Below, in pieces: positions 1-10,194 of a stretch of 64,000 nucleotides of DNA. The DNA lies in the NCBI GenBank assembly GCA_050299555.1, contig JBNKWA010000016.1, positions 1-64,000 on the forward strand, written 5' to 3'. The position numbers and the translations under genes were made by a program. Numbering within the stretch: position 1 is the stretch's first letter; each line of letters begins with the position of its first letter. The DNA comes from JBNKWA01 sp050299555 (GTDB lineage Bacteria > Pseudomonadota > Alphaproteobacteria > Rhodobacterales > Rhodobacteraceae). Under the pieces are notes generated by a model. The model worked only from the letters and a program-made list of their open reading frames with translations. It was not told the DNA's origin and did no database searches.

Positions 1-20
1 GGGGGGGGGGGGGGCCCCCC
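1..20. other. Poly-G/poly-C run at the window edge
   Basis: The first 14 bases are G and the next 6 are C, followed by ordinary coding-density DNA. No comparable homopolymer was noticed elsewhere in the window. It looks like a sequencing or assembly artefact at a contig end (poly-G is typical of two-colour sequencing chemistry) rather than a biological element. This is an inference. Confidence 0.6.
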
Positions 21-62
21 AGCGCCCGGGCGCGATCAAGTCATCCTGGCGGCCATCGCCTT

Positions 63-1703
63 TCAGCCAGGCGGTCGGGTGCGCAATTCGCGCCGCATGA
101 TCTTGCCGGTGGTGGTGAGCGGCAGGGTCTCGACGAAGACCACGTCGCGCGGCGCCACATGCGGCGACAGCCGCTGCCGGACATGGGCGATCAGCGCCTC
201 GGCGAGCCCGGTCTCCGCCGCGCCCGACCGCGCCTCGGGGCGCAGCACCACGAAGGCCCGCACCGCCTCGGTCCGGACCGGGTCGGGCACGCCCACCACC
301 CCGGCCATGGCGACATCGGGATGGGCCACCAGGCAATCCTCGATCTCGGACGGCCCTATCCGGTAGCCCGACGAGGTGATGACGTCGTCGGCGCGGGCGG
401 AAAAGTGGAAATAGCCGTCCTCGTCCATCACCCCCTCGTCGCCGGTACGCATCCAGCGGCCGGTGAATTTCTCGGCCGTCTTCTCCGGGTTGTCCCAGTA
501 TCCCAGGAACATCACCGGATCGGGCCGCGCCACCGCGATCTCGCCAGTCTCGCCGGTCCTCAGCACCCTGCCCTCGCCATCGATCACCGCCACCCTGTGG
601 CCGGGCACCGGCTTGCCGGTGGAGCCGGGTTTCGGCGCCATCACGCGGTGGCAATTCGACAGCACCAGGTTGCACTCGGTCTGGCCGTAGAACTCGTTGA
701 TGGTGGTGCCGAAGACGCTGCGGCCCCAGTCGAGCAGTCCTGCCCCCAGAGCCTCGCCGCCCGAGGCGAGGCTCCTCAGCCGCGCCTTGATCGGCCGGCT
801 CTGCACCTGGCGCATCAGTTTCAGCGCCGTTGGCGGCAGGAAGCTGTTGCGAACCCCGAGCCGGGCCATCAGATCGAACGCCCGCTCGGGATCGAACCGG
901 GCCATCCGGTGGGCGACCACCGGCACGCCGTAGGCGAGGCCCGGCAGCAACACGTTGGTCAGCCCGCCCATCCAGGCCCAGTCGGCGGGCGTCCACAGCA
1001 CGTCGCCTGGCTGTGGCAGGAAATCGTGGTGCAGCTCGACCCCCGGCAGATGCCCCAGGAGCACCTTGTGGCCGTGCAACGCCCCCTTGGCCGGCCCGGT
1101 GGTACCGGACGTGTAAGAGATGAAAGCCGGGTCCTGCGGCCCGGTGGGCACCGGCGGAAAGTGGTCGGATGCCTTGCCCAGTTCCTGCCAGAAGCCGTGC
1201 ACGCCGCCCTCGCGGGCGTCGATGGAAAAGACGTGCTCCAGCCCAGGCAACCGGTTGCGGAGCGCCGCGAGCTTGGCAAGGTTGCCGCCGTCGGTGACCA
1301 CCGCCCGGGCACCCGAATTGCCCAGCCGCCAGGCCAGCGCGTCCTCGCCGAAAAGCACCGTCATCGGGACCGCCACCGCACCCATGCGGTAGCAGGCGAG
1401 ATGGGCGATCGCGGTCTCGGGCGTTTGCGGCAAGAGGATCGCCACCCGGTCGCCGCGGGCGATGCCATGGGCCGCAAGCGCATTGGCGAAACGCGACGAG
1501 GCCCGCTCGAGCTGGATGTAGCTGTAGTCGCGGGTCTCGCCGTCAGGGCGCAGATAGGTCAGCGCCCGCCGATCGGGATCGGCCCTGGCCCAGCGGCTGC
1601 AGCACATCGCGGCGATGTTGATCCGCCGCGGGCGTGGCCAGCGGAAGGCGCGGCGCATGGCCTCCCAGTCCTGCCCTTGGGTGATGAGGCGCGTCGGTTG
1701 CAT
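63..1703 (-). CDS. Acyl-CoA synthetase, medium-chain/acetyl type (AMP-forming)
   Basis: A 546-residue class I adenylate-forming enzyme. The family activates a carboxylic acid to an acyl-adenylate and then to an acyl-CoA in the cytoplasm. The phosphate-binding A3 motif YTSGTTGPAKG is near residue 195, and the A5-type motif NEFYGQTE is about residue 340. The A7/A8 region (GRWMRTGD, then DDVITSSGYRIGP) is followed by the C-terminal TGKIMRRELR, which supplies the catalytic lysine. Length and the Trp-rich DWAWMGG segment fit the medium-chain acyl-CoA synthetase branch better than 4-coumarate ligases. It is divergent from moaA across about 140 bp. The substrate cannot be read from sequence. The gene is complete and ends 43 bp from the poly-G/C edge. 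Confidence 0.9.
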   Translation of the reverse strand: MQPTRLITQGQDWEAMRRAFRWPRPRRINIAAMCCSRWARADPDRRALTYLRPDGETRDYSYIQLERASSRFANALAAHGIARGDRVAILLPQTPETAIAHLACYRMGAVAVPMTVLFGEDALAWRLGNSGARAVVTDGGNLAKLAALRNRLPGLEHVFSIDAREGGVHGFWQELGKASDHFPPVPTGPQDPAFISYTSGTTGPAKGALHGHKVLLGHLPGVELHHDFLPQPGDVLWTPADWAWMGGLTNVLLPGLAYGVPVVAHRMARFDPERAFDLMARLGVRNSFLPPTALKLMRQVQSRPIKARLRSLASGGEALGAGLLDWGRSVFGTTINEFYGQTECNLVLSNCHRVMAPKPGSTGKPVPGHRVAVIDGEGRVLRTGETGEIAVARPDPVMFLGYWDNPEKTAEKFTGRWMRTGDEGVMDEDGYFHFSARADDVITSSGYRIGPSEIEDCLVAHPDVAMAGVVGVPDPVRTEAVRAFVVLRPEARSGAAETGLAEALIAHVRQRLSPHVAPRDVVFVETLPLTTTGKIMRRELRTRPPG

Positions 1704-1844
1704 CGCACTCTCCTGCCGGTCCTGCGGCCTGGCGGCAGCCTAGCCGGACGCCCGGCGCCGGTCCATCGCCTGCGGGCCGGCACCTTCGGCCCATTGCGGG
1801 AACGTCGCGCCAGGATTAGGTTGACGCCCTGAGGGGGACCCGCA

Positions 1845-2867
1845 TTGACCGCAACGCAAGCCACGCCAACGCTGATCGACCCGTTCGCCCGCGCGATCAC
1901 CTATCTGCGGGTGTCGGTCACCGACCGCTGCGACTTCCGCTGCGTCTACTGCATGTCCGAGCACATGACCTTCTTGCCCAAGGTGGAGCTGCTGACGCTG
2001 GAAGAACTCGACCGGCTGTGCTCGCGTTTCGTGGCACTGGGGGTCAGGAAGCTGCGGATCACCGGCGGCGAGCCGCTGGTCAGGAAGGGCATCATGACCT
2101 TCTTCGCCGCGATGTCGCGGCATCTGGCTTCGGGCGCGCTGGACGAGTTGACGCTGACCACCAATGGCAGCCAGCTGCGCCGCTACGCCGCCCAGCTGCA
2201 CGAGGTGGGCGTCAGGCGGATCAACGTCTCGCTGGATACGCTCGACGAGGCCAAGTTCGCGCGGATCACCCGCTGGGGCCGGCTGGCGCAGGTGCTGGAC
2301 GGGATCGATGCCGCCGCCGAGGCCGGGATAAGGGTCAAGATCAATGCCGTCGCGCTGAAGGGTGTCAATGACGACGAGGCGCTGGCGATGATCGATTGGG
2401 CCCATGGCCGCGGCTTCGACATCACCTTCATCGAGGTGATGCCCATGGGCGAGGACATGGGCGATGGGCTCAGGCTCGACCAGTACTGGTCGCTCGACGA
2501 TGTCCGCGCGCTCATCGAGACCCGGCACCGGCTGACCGATCTCGCGATCTCAACCGGCGGGCCGGCGCGATATGTCCGATCGGAGAATACCGGCGGGCGG
2601 ATCGGCTTCATAACGCCGCTCAGCCACAATTTCTGCGAAAGCTGCAACCGGGTCAGGCTGACCTGCACCGGGCAGCTGTTCATGTGCCTGGGCCAGGAGG
2701 ACGAGGCCGACCTGCGGGCGCCGCTCCGGGCCTCGGCCGACGATGCGCCGCTGGAGGCGGCGATCCGGGCTGCCATCGCGCGCAAGCCGAAGGGCCACGA
2801 CTTCGACTATTCCCGCCGGCACGTGGCCGGCACCATGACCCGGCACATGAGCCATACCGGCGGCTGA
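1845..2867 (+). CDS. moaA: GTP 3',8-cyclase, molybdenum cofactor biosynthesis
   Basis: A 340-residue radical SAM enzyme that starts molybdopterin synthesis by rearranging GTP to 3',8-cyclo-GTP. The N-terminal CxxxCxxC cluster (C29, C33, C36) lies in [10 protein letters not shown]. The second 4Fe-4S site is the C-terminal [13 protein letters not shown] with a further Cys downstream. The protein ends in the Gly-Gly tail needed by the family. The start is TTG, 8 nt after a GAGGGGG Shine-Dalgarno; no ATG lies upstream in frame. No other moa gene is adjacent, so it acts as a stand-alone locus here. Molybdenum cofactor would serve enzymes such as nitrate reductase, not seen in this window. Confidence 0.95.
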   Translation: MTATQATPTLIDPFARAITYLRVSVTDRCDFRCVYCMSEHMTFLPKVELLTLEELDRLCSRFVALGVRKLRITGGEPLVRKGIMTFFAAMSRHLASGALDELTLTTNGSQLRRYAAQLHEVGVRRINVSLDTLDEAKFARITRWGRLAQVLDGIDAAAEAGIRVKINAVALKGVNDDEALAMIDWAHGRGFDITFIEVMPMGEDMGDGLRLDQYWSLDDVRALIETRHRLTDLAISTGGPARYVRSENTGGRIGFITPLSHNFCESCNRVRLTCTGQLFMCLGQEDEADLRAPLRASADDAPLEAAIRAAIARKPKGHDFDYSRRHVAGTMTRHMSHTGG

Positions 2868-3069
2868 GCCGCCGCGGCGCCCTTCCCGTGGTGACCGAAG
2901 CGCGCCCATGTCGGGACCCGGCGCAGGGTGGCCCCGCCAGGGGCCACGGGCGCCGGGCCGGGCCCAACCGGCGGAGCGCGCCTGCCGTCAGGCAGGCGGC
3001 GACAGAGGGCGGGAGCCCCCGGCCCGCTCGGCCGGCACCATGTCAAGGGCCTGCCGCGGGCACCCCCGG

Positions 3070-3990
3070 TCAGCGGCCGCGGATGCGCGGATCGAGCGCA
3101 TCGCGAAGACCGTCACCGATATAGTTGACGCTGAGCACCGTCAGCGAGATCGCCAGCCCGGGCCAGACCACCCGGCTGGGATACTCGCGGATATAATCCA
3201 CGGCATCGAAGAGAAGCCGCCCCCAGGTGGGGAAGTCCGGCGGGAACCCGAGGCCGAGGAAGCTGAGCGAGGACTCGGTGATGATGGCGTTGGCGATGCC
3301 AAGCGTGGCCGAGACCATGATCGGCGACAACACGTTGGGCAGCACATGGCGCAGGATGATCCGCCTCGGCGGGGTGCCCACCGAGCGCGCTGCGAGGACG
3401 AATTCGCGCTCTTTCAATGCCAGCACGTCGCCGCGGACGATGCGCGCCGTCTGCATCCAGCTGGTCACCCCGATCGCCACCACCATTAGGATGAAGATGC
3501 CGGTCTCGGGCCCGAAGCGCTGTGACAGCGTCTCGCGGAACAGCATCACCATGACCAGGAGAAGCGGCAGCAGCGGCAGCGCCAGGAAAAGGTCGGTCAT
3601 CCGCATCAGCGGTCCGTCGAGTCGGCGGAAGTAGCCGGCAATGACCCCGATCAGGGTTCCGAGCCCAAGCGAGATCAGCATCGCGGTGAGGCCGACGGCT
3701 ATGGAGACCTTGCCGCCTGCCATCATCCGGGCCAGCATGTCGCGGCCGAGTTGGTCGGTTCCGAACGGGTGCGCCGCCGTCATGCCGCCATTGCGGGCAC
3801 GGATGTCGATATAGGTCGGGTCCGTGCGCCAGACCAGCGGCCCCAGCACCACGGCTGCCAGGATCAGCGCGAAGACGGTGACCCCGATCAGCGCGCCGCG
3901 ATGGGCCCTGAACTGGTCCCAGACATCGGTCCATTGCGAGCGCTGCGGGCGGCTCGACAAGACCTCGTTGTTCTGGGTGGCGTCAGTCAT
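3070..3990 (-). CDS. Peptide ABC transporter permease, DppC/OppC type
   Basis: A 306-residue inner-membrane permease, the second channel subunit of a peptide (Opp/Dpp/nickel family) importer. An N-terminal cytoplasmic segment and the first membrane helix near residues 35-55 are followed by the OppC-type DQLGRDMLARMMAGGK stretch. The cytoplasmic coupling loop (RSVGTPPRRIILRHVLPN) contacts the ATPases. It overlaps the upstream permease gene by 8 nt and is the last gene of the operon oppD-oppF-binding protein-permease-permease. The ligand may be a peptide, but this family also carries nickel, glutathione or opines, so no gene symbol is assigned. Confidence 0.9.
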   Translation of the reverse strand: MTDATQNNEVLSSRPQRSQWTDVWDQFRAHRGALIGVTVFALILAAVVLGPLVWRTDPTYIDIRARNGGMTAAHPFGTDQLGRDMLARMMAGGKVSIAVGLTAMLISLGLGTLIGVIAGYFRRLDGPLMRMTDLFLALPLLPLLLVMVMLFRETLSQRFGPETGIFILMVVAIGVTSWMQTARIVRGDVLALKEREFVLAARSVGTPPRRIILRHVLPNVLSPIMVSATLGIANAIITESSLSFLGLGFPPDFPTWGRLLFDAVDYIREYPSRVVWPGLAISLTVLSVNYIGDGLRDALDPRIRGR

Positions 3991-4990
3991 AGCGGATCCT
4001 CGGATCCAGGATGCCGTAAAGGATGTCAGCCACGAGGTTGAACCCCACGATCAGCACCGCGAAGATGAAGGTGAGCGTCTGCACCATGGGCAGGTCGTTG
4101 GCATAGATCGCGGTGATCAGAAGCTGGCCGAGCCCGTTCACCTTGAACACCTGCTCGGTGATGATGGCGCCGCCGAAGATCGTCGGCACGCCGAGCGCGA
4201 TCACCGTCACCACCGGGATCATCGAGTTCCTCAGCACGTGGATCAGCACCACCGAGCGCTCGCGCAGGCCTTTGGCCCGGGCCGTGCGCACATAATCCTG
4301 GTTGAGGTTGTCAAGCATCGAAGCGCGCATGAAGCGGCTGATCTGGCTGGCGTTGAACAGCGCCAGCACGCTGACCGGCATGATCATCTGGCGAACCTGG
4401 AACCAGAAGCTGGACCAGTCGGTGACCTTGTGGGTGGTGTCGTAGATCGACGGGAACCATTGCAGTTGCACCGCGAAGATGACGATCAGCACCACGCCGG
4501 TGAAGAAGGTCGGCACCGAGAAGCCGACCATGGAGATGAACGTGCCGATCTGGTCGAACCATGAGTACTGGCGATAGGCCGAGATGATGCCGATGGGGAC
4601 CGCGATCAGGACCCCGAAGACATAGGCCATGCCCACCACCCACATGGTCTGCGGCAGCCGCTGCAGGATGATGTCGCCGACCGGCGAACGGGTCTGCCAG
4701 GAGATCACCCGCTGCGCGTCGCCGGCCACGTCCCAGCCGGTCAGCGCTTCGAGCATGTAGAGCGGCTCGCTGACGAAGAACTGCTTCAGCCACAGCAGGT
4801 AGCGGATGTGGATCGGCTCGCCGAGGCCCAGCGCCTTGCGCATCTTGTCGCGGACTTCGGGCGGGATGGTCAGCGGCTGGTCGGCCAGCGGATCACCCGG
4901 CGCGAGATCGAGCAGAAGGAAGATGATGAGCGAGATCAGCAGGAGCGTGGGGATCGCCTGCAGGAGCCGTCGGACGGTGAATGTCAGCAT
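3983..4990 (-). CDS. Peptide ABC transporter permease, DppB/OppB type
   Basis: A 335-residue inner-membrane permease pairing with the DppC-type partner that follows. The start chosen is ATG giving MLTFTVRRLLQ, the usual N-terminus of the family; an in-frame TTG six codons upstream is less likely. The first membrane helix is residues 9-29 and is followed by the conserved LAPGDPL motif. The coupling loop reads YVRTARAKGLRERSV. The gene is 61 bp after the binding-protein gene and overlaps the next permease by 8 nt, as expected for a translationally coupled pair. Confidence 0.9.
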   Translation of the reverse strand: MLTFTVRRLLQAIPTLLLISLIIFLLLDLAPGDPLADQPLTIPPEVRDKMRKALGLGEPIHIRYLLWLKQFFVSEPLYMLEALTGWDVAGDAQRVISWQTRSPVGDIILQRLPQTMWVVGMAYVFGVLIAVPIGIISAYRQYSWFDQIGTFISMVGFSVPTFFTGVVLIVIFAVQLQWFPSIYDTTHKVTDWSSFWFQVRQMIMPVSVLALFNASQISRFMRASMLDNLNQDYVRTARAKGLRERSVVLIHVLRNSMIPVVTVIALGVPTIFGGAIITEQVFKVNGLGQLLITAIYANDLPMVQTLTFIFAVLIVGFNLVADILYGILDPRIRYD

Positions 4991-5051
4991 GTGGGCACCC
5001 CAGGGCAAGCACCGCGGGGCGGGTGCATCGACCCGCCCCGCCGCTTTTTAG

Positions 5052-6752
5052 CTATTGGACGAGGTGCCAGTCGGCAGCGTTCCAGAGCTCGCTGTCCCAG
5101 GTATTGAGGATCACCCCGCCGAGGCGGTTCGAATGGGCCGAGACCCGGCCGCGGTCGACCAGCGGCACCACCACGTAGGTGTCCTTGGTGACCATCTCGT
5201 TCAGCCGCTTGGCGATCTCACCGCGCTTCTCCAGTTCGCCGGTCTGGCCCAGTTCGGCAATCAACGCATCGTATTCGGGATCACAGAAGCGGTTGATGTT
5301 CTCGCCCTGCCACTGGGTCTCGGGCCTCGGCGCCTTGTTGCACAGATACTGTGCCAGATACGGCTCGGGGTCGGTCCCGTCGAAGTTGTTGGCGTACATC
5401 TCGACGTCGGCGTAGAACTTCTGGAAGGTGTCCGGGCTGCCCGGATCGCCGCCGAAATAGACCGACGCGTCGATGTTCTTGAGCTCGGTCTCGACGCCGA
5501 TTTCCTGCCACCACTGCTTGATCAGCGCCTGGAAATCCTGACGCACGGCGTTGGTCGAGGTCTGGTAGAGCAGGTGCAGCCGCATGCCGTCCTTGGTGCG
5601 CACGCCGTCGCCGCCGACGGTCCAGCCGGCTTCCTCGAGCAGCGCCTTGGCGCCTTCGATGTCCTGGGTCAGGCATTCGGTGTTGTCCGAGGCGTAGAGC
5701 TCGGGCGCCGGCACCACGTTGCAGGTCGGACGGCCGGCCTGGCCATAGCCGATCTCGACCAGAAGGTTGCGGTCGATGGCCATCGACAGCGCCTTGCGCA
5801 CCTTGAAGTCGGAGAGGATCGGGTGCGGATGCGCGGCAGTCGCGCGCTCGCCCTCGGGAAGGTCGGGGGAAGGATCGGTCATGTTCATCTCGATCCGCTC
5901 GACCAGGGTGCCGAAGGCGGCGACGACCTTGCCCTGCCCGGCGGCTTCCATGCCGGCGAGCACGTCGGGCGCGAGCTGCAGGTTCCAGGCGTAGTCGAAT
6001 TCGCCGGTCTCGAGCACCGCGCGGCCGGCAGCCGCCGCATCGCCGCCGCCCTTGAAGGTCAGCGTCGCGAAGGCAGGCTTGTCGGGATCGCGGTAGTTGG
6101 GGTTCGCCTCCATCTGGATCACGTCATTGGGGCGGAATTCGGTGACCCGGAACGGGCCGGTGCCAATGGGACTAAAATTGGCGTCGGTGCACTCGGGCGC
6201 CTTGGCGCCGAGGCATTCGGCGAACTGTGCCTTCTGGATGATCGGCGACTGGCCACCCATGAACGGGCCATAGGGGTTGGGCTTCGGCTCGGCGAAGGTG
6301 ACCTTGACGGTGAGGTCGTCCAGCGCCTCGACCGTGTCCACGCCCTCGAACTTGGCGAGCTGGGCGCAGCCACCCTCGGGGTGCATGCAGTATTCGGCGG
6401 TGAAGACCACGTCGGCGGACGTGACCGGGGTGCCGTCGGACCACAGCAGGCCTTCCTGGATCTTCCAGGTGATGGACTTGAGATCCTCGGTCACGCCACC
6501 ATTCTCGATGGTGGGAATCTCCACGGCCAGATAGGGCAGCATATTGCCCTTCTCATCGTAGCGGCCAAGCGGCTCGATCACCAGGCTGGCGCTTTCGATA
6601 TCCTTGGTGCCGCTCGACAAATACGGGTTCAGAATCGAAGGGGCCTGCCAGTAGATGATGTTGACGTGGCCATCGGCGCCACGTTCCGCTGCAGCGCCGG
6701 TCGCGCATAGTGCGATCGCGGATACGCCCGCGACCAACATGCCGGTTTTCAT
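5052..6752 (-). CDS. Periplasmic substrate-binding protein, peptide/nickel ABC family (SBP_bac_5)
   Basis: A 566-residue periplasmic binding protein of the OppA/DppA type. A Sec signal peptide covers about residues 1-22 (MKTGMLVAGVSAIALCATGA, then AAE). The family signature is the stretch around residues 95-115 (WKIQEGLLWSDGTPVTSADV). Length is normal for cluster 5 binding proteins. A clear Shine-Dalgarno (GGGAG) precedes the ATG. It sits between the ATPase pair and the permease pair of the same operon, so this is a complete importer. The ligand is unknown; the neighbouring M20 hydrolases suggest acylated amino acids or peptides, which is inference. Confidence 0.92.
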   Translation of the reverse strand: MKTGMLVAGVSAIALCATGAAAERGADGHVNIIYWQAPSILNPYLSSGTKDIESASLVIEPLGRYDEKGNMLPYLAVEIPTIENGGVTEDLKSITWKIQEGLLWSDGTPVTSADVVFTAEYCMHPEGGCAQLAKFEGVDTVEALDDLTVKVTFAEPKPNPYGPFMGGQSPIIQKAQFAECLGAKAPECTDANFSPIGTGPFRVTEFRPNDVIQMEANPNYRDPDKPAFATLTFKGGGDAAAAGRAVLETGEFDYAWNLQLAPDVLAGMEAAGQGKVVAAFGTLVERIEMNMTDPSPDLPEGERATAAHPHPILSDFKVRKALSMAIDRNLLVEIGYGQAGRPTCNVVPAPELYASDNTECLTQDIEGAKALLEEAGWTVGGDGVRTKDGMRLHLLYQTSTNAVRQDFQALIKQWWQEIGVETELKNIDASVYFGGDPGSPDTFQKFYADVEMYANNFDGTDPEPYLAQYLCNKAPRPETQWQGENINRFCDPEYDALIAELGQTGELEKRGEIAKRLNEMVTKDTYVVVPLVDRGRVSAHSNRLGGVILNTWDSELWNAADWHLVQ

Positions 6753-6821
6753 GTTTTTCTCCCTGCTAGTTTAGATCGGTCGGCCTCGATTTTTCGGGCC
6801 ACCCGCGTCATGGACGCCATG

Positions 6822-7820
6822 CTACGCCTCCGAAAGCAGATGGCAAGCGGCATGCCGACCCTCGCCAATATGCACGAAGGGGGGATCGACCTTGCGGCAG
6901 ACGTCCATGACCTTGGGGCAGCGGGTGCAGAAATTGCAGCCCTGCGGCGGATTGGAGGGGCTGGGCAGATCGCCCTTCAGGATGATGCGCTCGCGCTGGC
7001 GGGCAGTGGCCGGGTCGGGCGCCGGGACCGCCGACAGGAGCGCCTCGGTATAGGGATGCCGGGGATCGTCGTAGATCTGGTCGCGATTGCCGATCTCGAC
7101 GATCTTGCCGAGATACATCACCGCCACGCGGTCGGCGAGGTGGCGGACCATCGACAGATCGTGGCTGATGAACAGGTAGGTGAGTTGGAACTGCTCCTGC
7201 AGGTCTTCGAGCAGGTTGACCACCTGGGCCTGGATGGAGACGTCGAGCGCGGCGATCGGCTCGTCGCAGACAATGAACTTGGGGTTGAGCGCCAGGGCCC
7301 GGGCGATACCGATGCGCTGGCGCTGGCCGCCGGAAAACTCGTGTGGATAGCGGTTGGCGAACCGGCGGGCGAGGCCGACCGCATCCATCAGTTCGCGCAC
7401 CCGCGCCTCGCGCTCGGCGCGCTTGAGCTTGAGGTGCTCGTCCAGTGGCTCGGCGATGATCGAGCCGACGGTCATGCGCGGGTTGAGCGAGGCCTGCGGG
7501 TCCTGGAAGATCATCTGCATGACCGGTCGGAGGCGTCGCAGCGCTTCGCCCTCGACATGGGCGATATCGGCACCTTCGAGTTCGATCCGGCCCTCGGTCG
7601 GGTCGTAGAGCCGCAGGATGGTGCGGCCGACCGTTGACTTGCCGCAGCCCGATTCGCCCACCAGCCCCATGGTCTCGCCGGCGCCGATGTCGAAGCTGAC
7701 ATCGTCCACCGCCTTGACCCAGCCCACCTGGCGGCGCAACAGGCCCTGATGGATGGGGAAGTACTTCTTCAGCCCCACGACCCGCAGCAGCGGCGCGGTC
7801 TTTGCGGCATCAAACGGCAT
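6822..7820 (-). CDS. Peptide ABC transporter ATP-binding protein, OppF/DppF type
   Basis: A 332-residue cytoplasmic ATPase powering the adjacent importer. It has Walker [10 protein letters not shown], the Q-loop in [15 protein letters not shown], signature [15 protein letters not shown] and Walker [13 protein letters not shown], followed by the H-loop FISHDLSMV. The C-terminal oligopeptide-transporter extension carries Cys residues ([15 protein letters not shown]) typical of the Opp/Dpp ATPases, some of which bind a 4Fe-4S cluster. Its start overlaps the end of the OppD-type gene by 11 nt, so the two are probably translationally coupled. Confidence 0.93.
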   Translation of the reverse strand: MPFDAAKTAPLLRVVGLKKYFPIHQGLLRRQVGWVKAVDDVSFDIGAGETMGLVGESGCGKSTVGRTILRLYDPTEGRIELEGADIAHVEGEALRRLRPVMQMIFQDPQASLNPRMTVGSIIAEPLDEHLKLKRAEREARVRELMDAVGLARRFANRYPHEFSGGQRQRIGIARALALNPKFIVCDEPIAALDVSIQAQVVNLLEDLQEQFQLTYLFISHDLSMVRHLADRVAVMYLGKIVEIGNRDQIYDDPRHPYTEALLSAVPAPDPATARQRERIILKGDLPSPSNPPQGCNFCTRCPKVMDVCRKVDPPFVHIGEGRHAACHLLSEA

Positions 7821-8817
7821 CGCGCGGCCCTTCGCGATCGAAATCCCAATGGCAGGCCGCGTCGTGCCCCGGCCCCACCGTCAACCGCCGCGGATTTTCC
7901 GCCTTGCAGCGGTCGAAGACCTGTGGGCAGCGCGCGGCAAACGGGCAGGCCGACGGATGCGCCGACAGCATCGGCGGCTGGCCCCCGATCGTGCGCAGGC
8001 GACCGGCGCGGGTATCGTCGACCCTTGGCAGGGTGTCGAGCAGCGCCCTGGTGTAGGGATGCCGCGGCCTGGCGAAAAGCTCGGCTACCGGCGCGTGTTC
8101 GACGATCTGGCCGCCATACATGACGATCACCCGGTCGGCGATCTCGGCCACGACGCCCAAATCATGGGTGATCCAGACGATCGCCGTGCCAAACTTCTTG
8201 CGCAAGTCCTTGATGAGCTCGAGGATCTGGGCCTGGATGGTGACGTCGAGCGCCGTGGTCGGCTCGTCCGCGATCAGCAGCTTGGGATCGCAGGCAAGCG
8301 CGATTGCGATCATCACCCGCTGCCGCATGCCGCCGGAGAACTGGTGTGGGTAGTCGTCAAGCCGCTTTTCGGGGTCGGGGATGCCCACCAACCCCAGAAG
8401 CGACGCCGCCCGGGCCCGGGCCTCGGCCTTTTTCAGGCGCATGTGGATGCGAATGGGCTCGATGAGCTGATACCCGATGGTGAATACCGGGTTCAGCGAC
8501 GTCATCGGGTCCTGGAAGATGAAGCCCACATCGCCGCCACGGAGCGCGCGCAACTGTGGTTCGGACATGTGACGGATGTCGCGGCCGTAATATTCGATCT
8601 CGCCGGTGACGATCTCGGCCGGCGGGCTTGGCAGCAGGCCCATGATCGACATCATGGTGACGCTCTTGCCGCTGCCGCTTTCACCGACGACGCCAACAAG
8701 CTCGCCCGGGGCGACCGAAAAACTGACGGAATTGACGGCGTGCACCTCACCCTCGCGAGTGCGGAAGATGGTCTTCAGATCCCTGACGTCCAGTACCGGT
8801 GCCGTCGCATCGAGCAT
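7810..8817 (-). CDS. Peptide ABC transporter ATP-binding protein, OppD/DppD type
   Basis: A 335-residue ATPase, first gene of the importer operon. It has Walker [10 protein letters not shown]-loop [15 protein letters not shown], signature [15 protein letters not shown] and Walker [13 protein letters not shown]. The C-terminal region has the family's [14 protein letters not shown] cysteine cluster. The gene is divergent from an ArgE-like deacetylase across 208 bp, where the promoter of both units should lie. Gene order ATPase-ATPase-binding protein-permease-permease is a common variant of the usual A-B-C-D-F order. Confidence 0.93.
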   Translation of the reverse strand: MLDATAPVLDVRDLKTIFRTREGEVHAVNSVSFSVAPGELVGVVGESGSGKSVTMMSIMGLLPSPPAEIVTGEIEYYGRDIRHMSEPQLRALRGGDVGFIFQDPMTSLNPVFTIGYQLIEPIRIHMRLKKAEARARAASLLGLVGIPDPEKRLDDYPHQFSGGMRQRVMIAIALACDPKLLIADEPTTALDVTIQAQILELIKDLRKKFGTAIVWITHDLGVVAEIADRVIVMYGGQIVEHAPVAELFARPRHPYTRALLDTLPRVDDTRAGRLRTIGGQPPMLSAHPSACPFAARCPQVFDRCKAENPRRLTVGPGHDAACHWDFDREGPRDAV

Positions 8818-9025
8818 GCCCAGTCCCTGCTTGTGCCCCGGCCTACCTGTCGGGCCGTGATCTTATCCGTTGGATTCACTAAACACGCGGGCATTCCGCG
8901 TTGCAATCGGCAATTTCACGGGTTGACGGCCGCAAGCGCGATGGCACAGCCTGCGCTCATGTCGAGGTCAAGATGCCGATGGTCAGCCTGAATTTCTGCC
9001 GCCCTGCGGCCCCGAGACAGCTGGT

Positions 9026-10180
9026 ATGACCAGCGAGGAGATGCTGGCGCGGCTGGTCGCCTTTCCCACCGTCACCGGGCAGCCGAACCGGGCGATGACC
9101 GACTTCATCGCCGACTGGCTGGCGGGTCACGGCGTCGAGGCGACCTATCTGCCCGACCCCGAGATCGAGGGGCTGGGCTCGCTCTATGCCCAGATCGGGC
9201 CGGCGGTGCCGGGCGGGGCGATCCTGTCGGGGCACATGGACGTGGTGCCGGTGGAGGGCCAGGACTGGAGCGCCGACCCGTTCACGTTGACCCGTCGTGG
9301 CGACCGGCTGCACGGCCGCGGCGCCTGCGACATGAAGGGCTTCCTTGCCGTGGCGCTGGCGCTGGTTCCCGAGATCCAGGCGGCGGGGCTGAAGCGGCCG
9401 GTCCAACTGGTCTTCAGCCATGACGAGGAAGTGGGCTGCATCTCGGCCCGGGACATGATCGCGGCGATGCGCGGGGCAGTTCCGCCGGCCGCCATGGCCT
9501 TTGTGGGCGAGCCCACGCTGTTGAAGGTGGTGACCGGGCACAAGGGCATCATGCAGCTCCAGACCACGGTCACCGGCCATGAGGTGCATTCCTCGATCCT
9601 GCACCGGGGCGTGCCGGCAGTGATGGTGGCGGCGCGGCTGATCGGGTGGCTGGAGGCGCAGAACGCCGCCAACAGGGCGGCGGCCGAGGGCAGGCCCGAC
9701 AGCGGCTTCGATCCGCCCTGGACGACGCTGCATGCAGGCATCATCGCCGGGGGCACGGCGATCAACATCACCGCCAAACACTGCGCCTTTTCGACCGACA
9801 TCCGCACCATGCCTGACGAGAGCCTGGCGGAATGGGAAGCGCGTTATCGCGGGCACTGCGCCGAAGTGGAGGCGGAGATCCGCCAGGTCCACCCGGGCGC
9901 CGGCATCGCGGTGGAACGTGTGGCAATGGTTGAGGGCTGCCGGCCCGAGCCCGGCGGCGCCGCCGAGGCCGAGGCCCGCGCCATCACCGGCGACAACGCC
10001 TCCCACATGGTGGCCTATGGCACCGAGGCGGGCTATTTCCAGGAGGGTGGCTATTCCACCGTGGTCTGCGGGCCCGGCTCCATCGCCCAGGCGCACCAGC
10101 CCGACGAGTGGATCGACATTGCCCAGCTGCGCGCGGGCGAACGCTTCATCCGCCGGCTGATCGCCCGGCTGGCCGCCTGA
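9026..10180 (+). CDS. M20 family acetylornithine deacetylase-like metallohydrolase
   Basis: A 384-residue dizinc amidohydrolase of the ArgE/DapE type. The first metal His lies in SGHMDVVP and the bridging Asp in GRGACDMKG; the catalytic Glu-Glu pair is in FSHDEEVGC. A dimerisation domain occupies roughly residues 175-290. ArgE proper removes acetyl from N-acetylornithine in arginine synthesis, but no arg gene is nearby. The setting, divergent from a peptide importer and followed by a second M20 enzyme, suggests hydrolysis of imported N-acyl amino acids or dipeptides. Argininosuccinate pathway role remains possible. The ATG lies 12 nt after a weak GAGACAG ribosome site. Confidence 0.85.
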   Translation: MTSEEMLARLVAFPTVTGQPNRAMTDFIADWLAGHGVEATYLPDPEIEGLGSLYAQIGPAVPGGAILSGHMDVVPVEGQDWSADPFTLTRRGDRLHGRGACDMKGFLAVALALVPEIQAAGLKRPVQLVFSHDEEVGCISARDMIAAMRGAVPPAAMAFVGEPTLLKVVTGHKGIMQLQTTVTGHEVHSSILHRGVPAVMVAARLIGWLEAQNAANRAAAEGRPDSGFDPPWTTLHAGIIAGGTAINITAKHCAFSTDIRTMPDESLAEWEARYRGHCAEVEAEIRQVHPGAGIAVERVAMVEGCRPEPGGAAEAEARAITGDNASHMVAYGTEAGYFQEGGYSTVVCGPGSIAQAHQPDEWIDIAQLRAGERFIRRLIARLAA

Positions 10181-10194
10181 ACCGGAGACCGTCC

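Noticed and set aside
159..1832. Long plus-strand open frame (557 codons) over the first acyl-CoA synthetase
   Set aside because: It is opposite a gene with all adenylating-enzyme motifs; translation is His/Arg/Pro-rich with no domain, as expected for an antisense frame in GC-rich DNA.
2859..2873. GGCGGC-TGA-GCCGCC stem formed around the moaA stop codon
   Set aside because: The 6-bp stem with a 3-nt loop is expected by chance in this GC content and has no T-tract, so it is not called a terminator.
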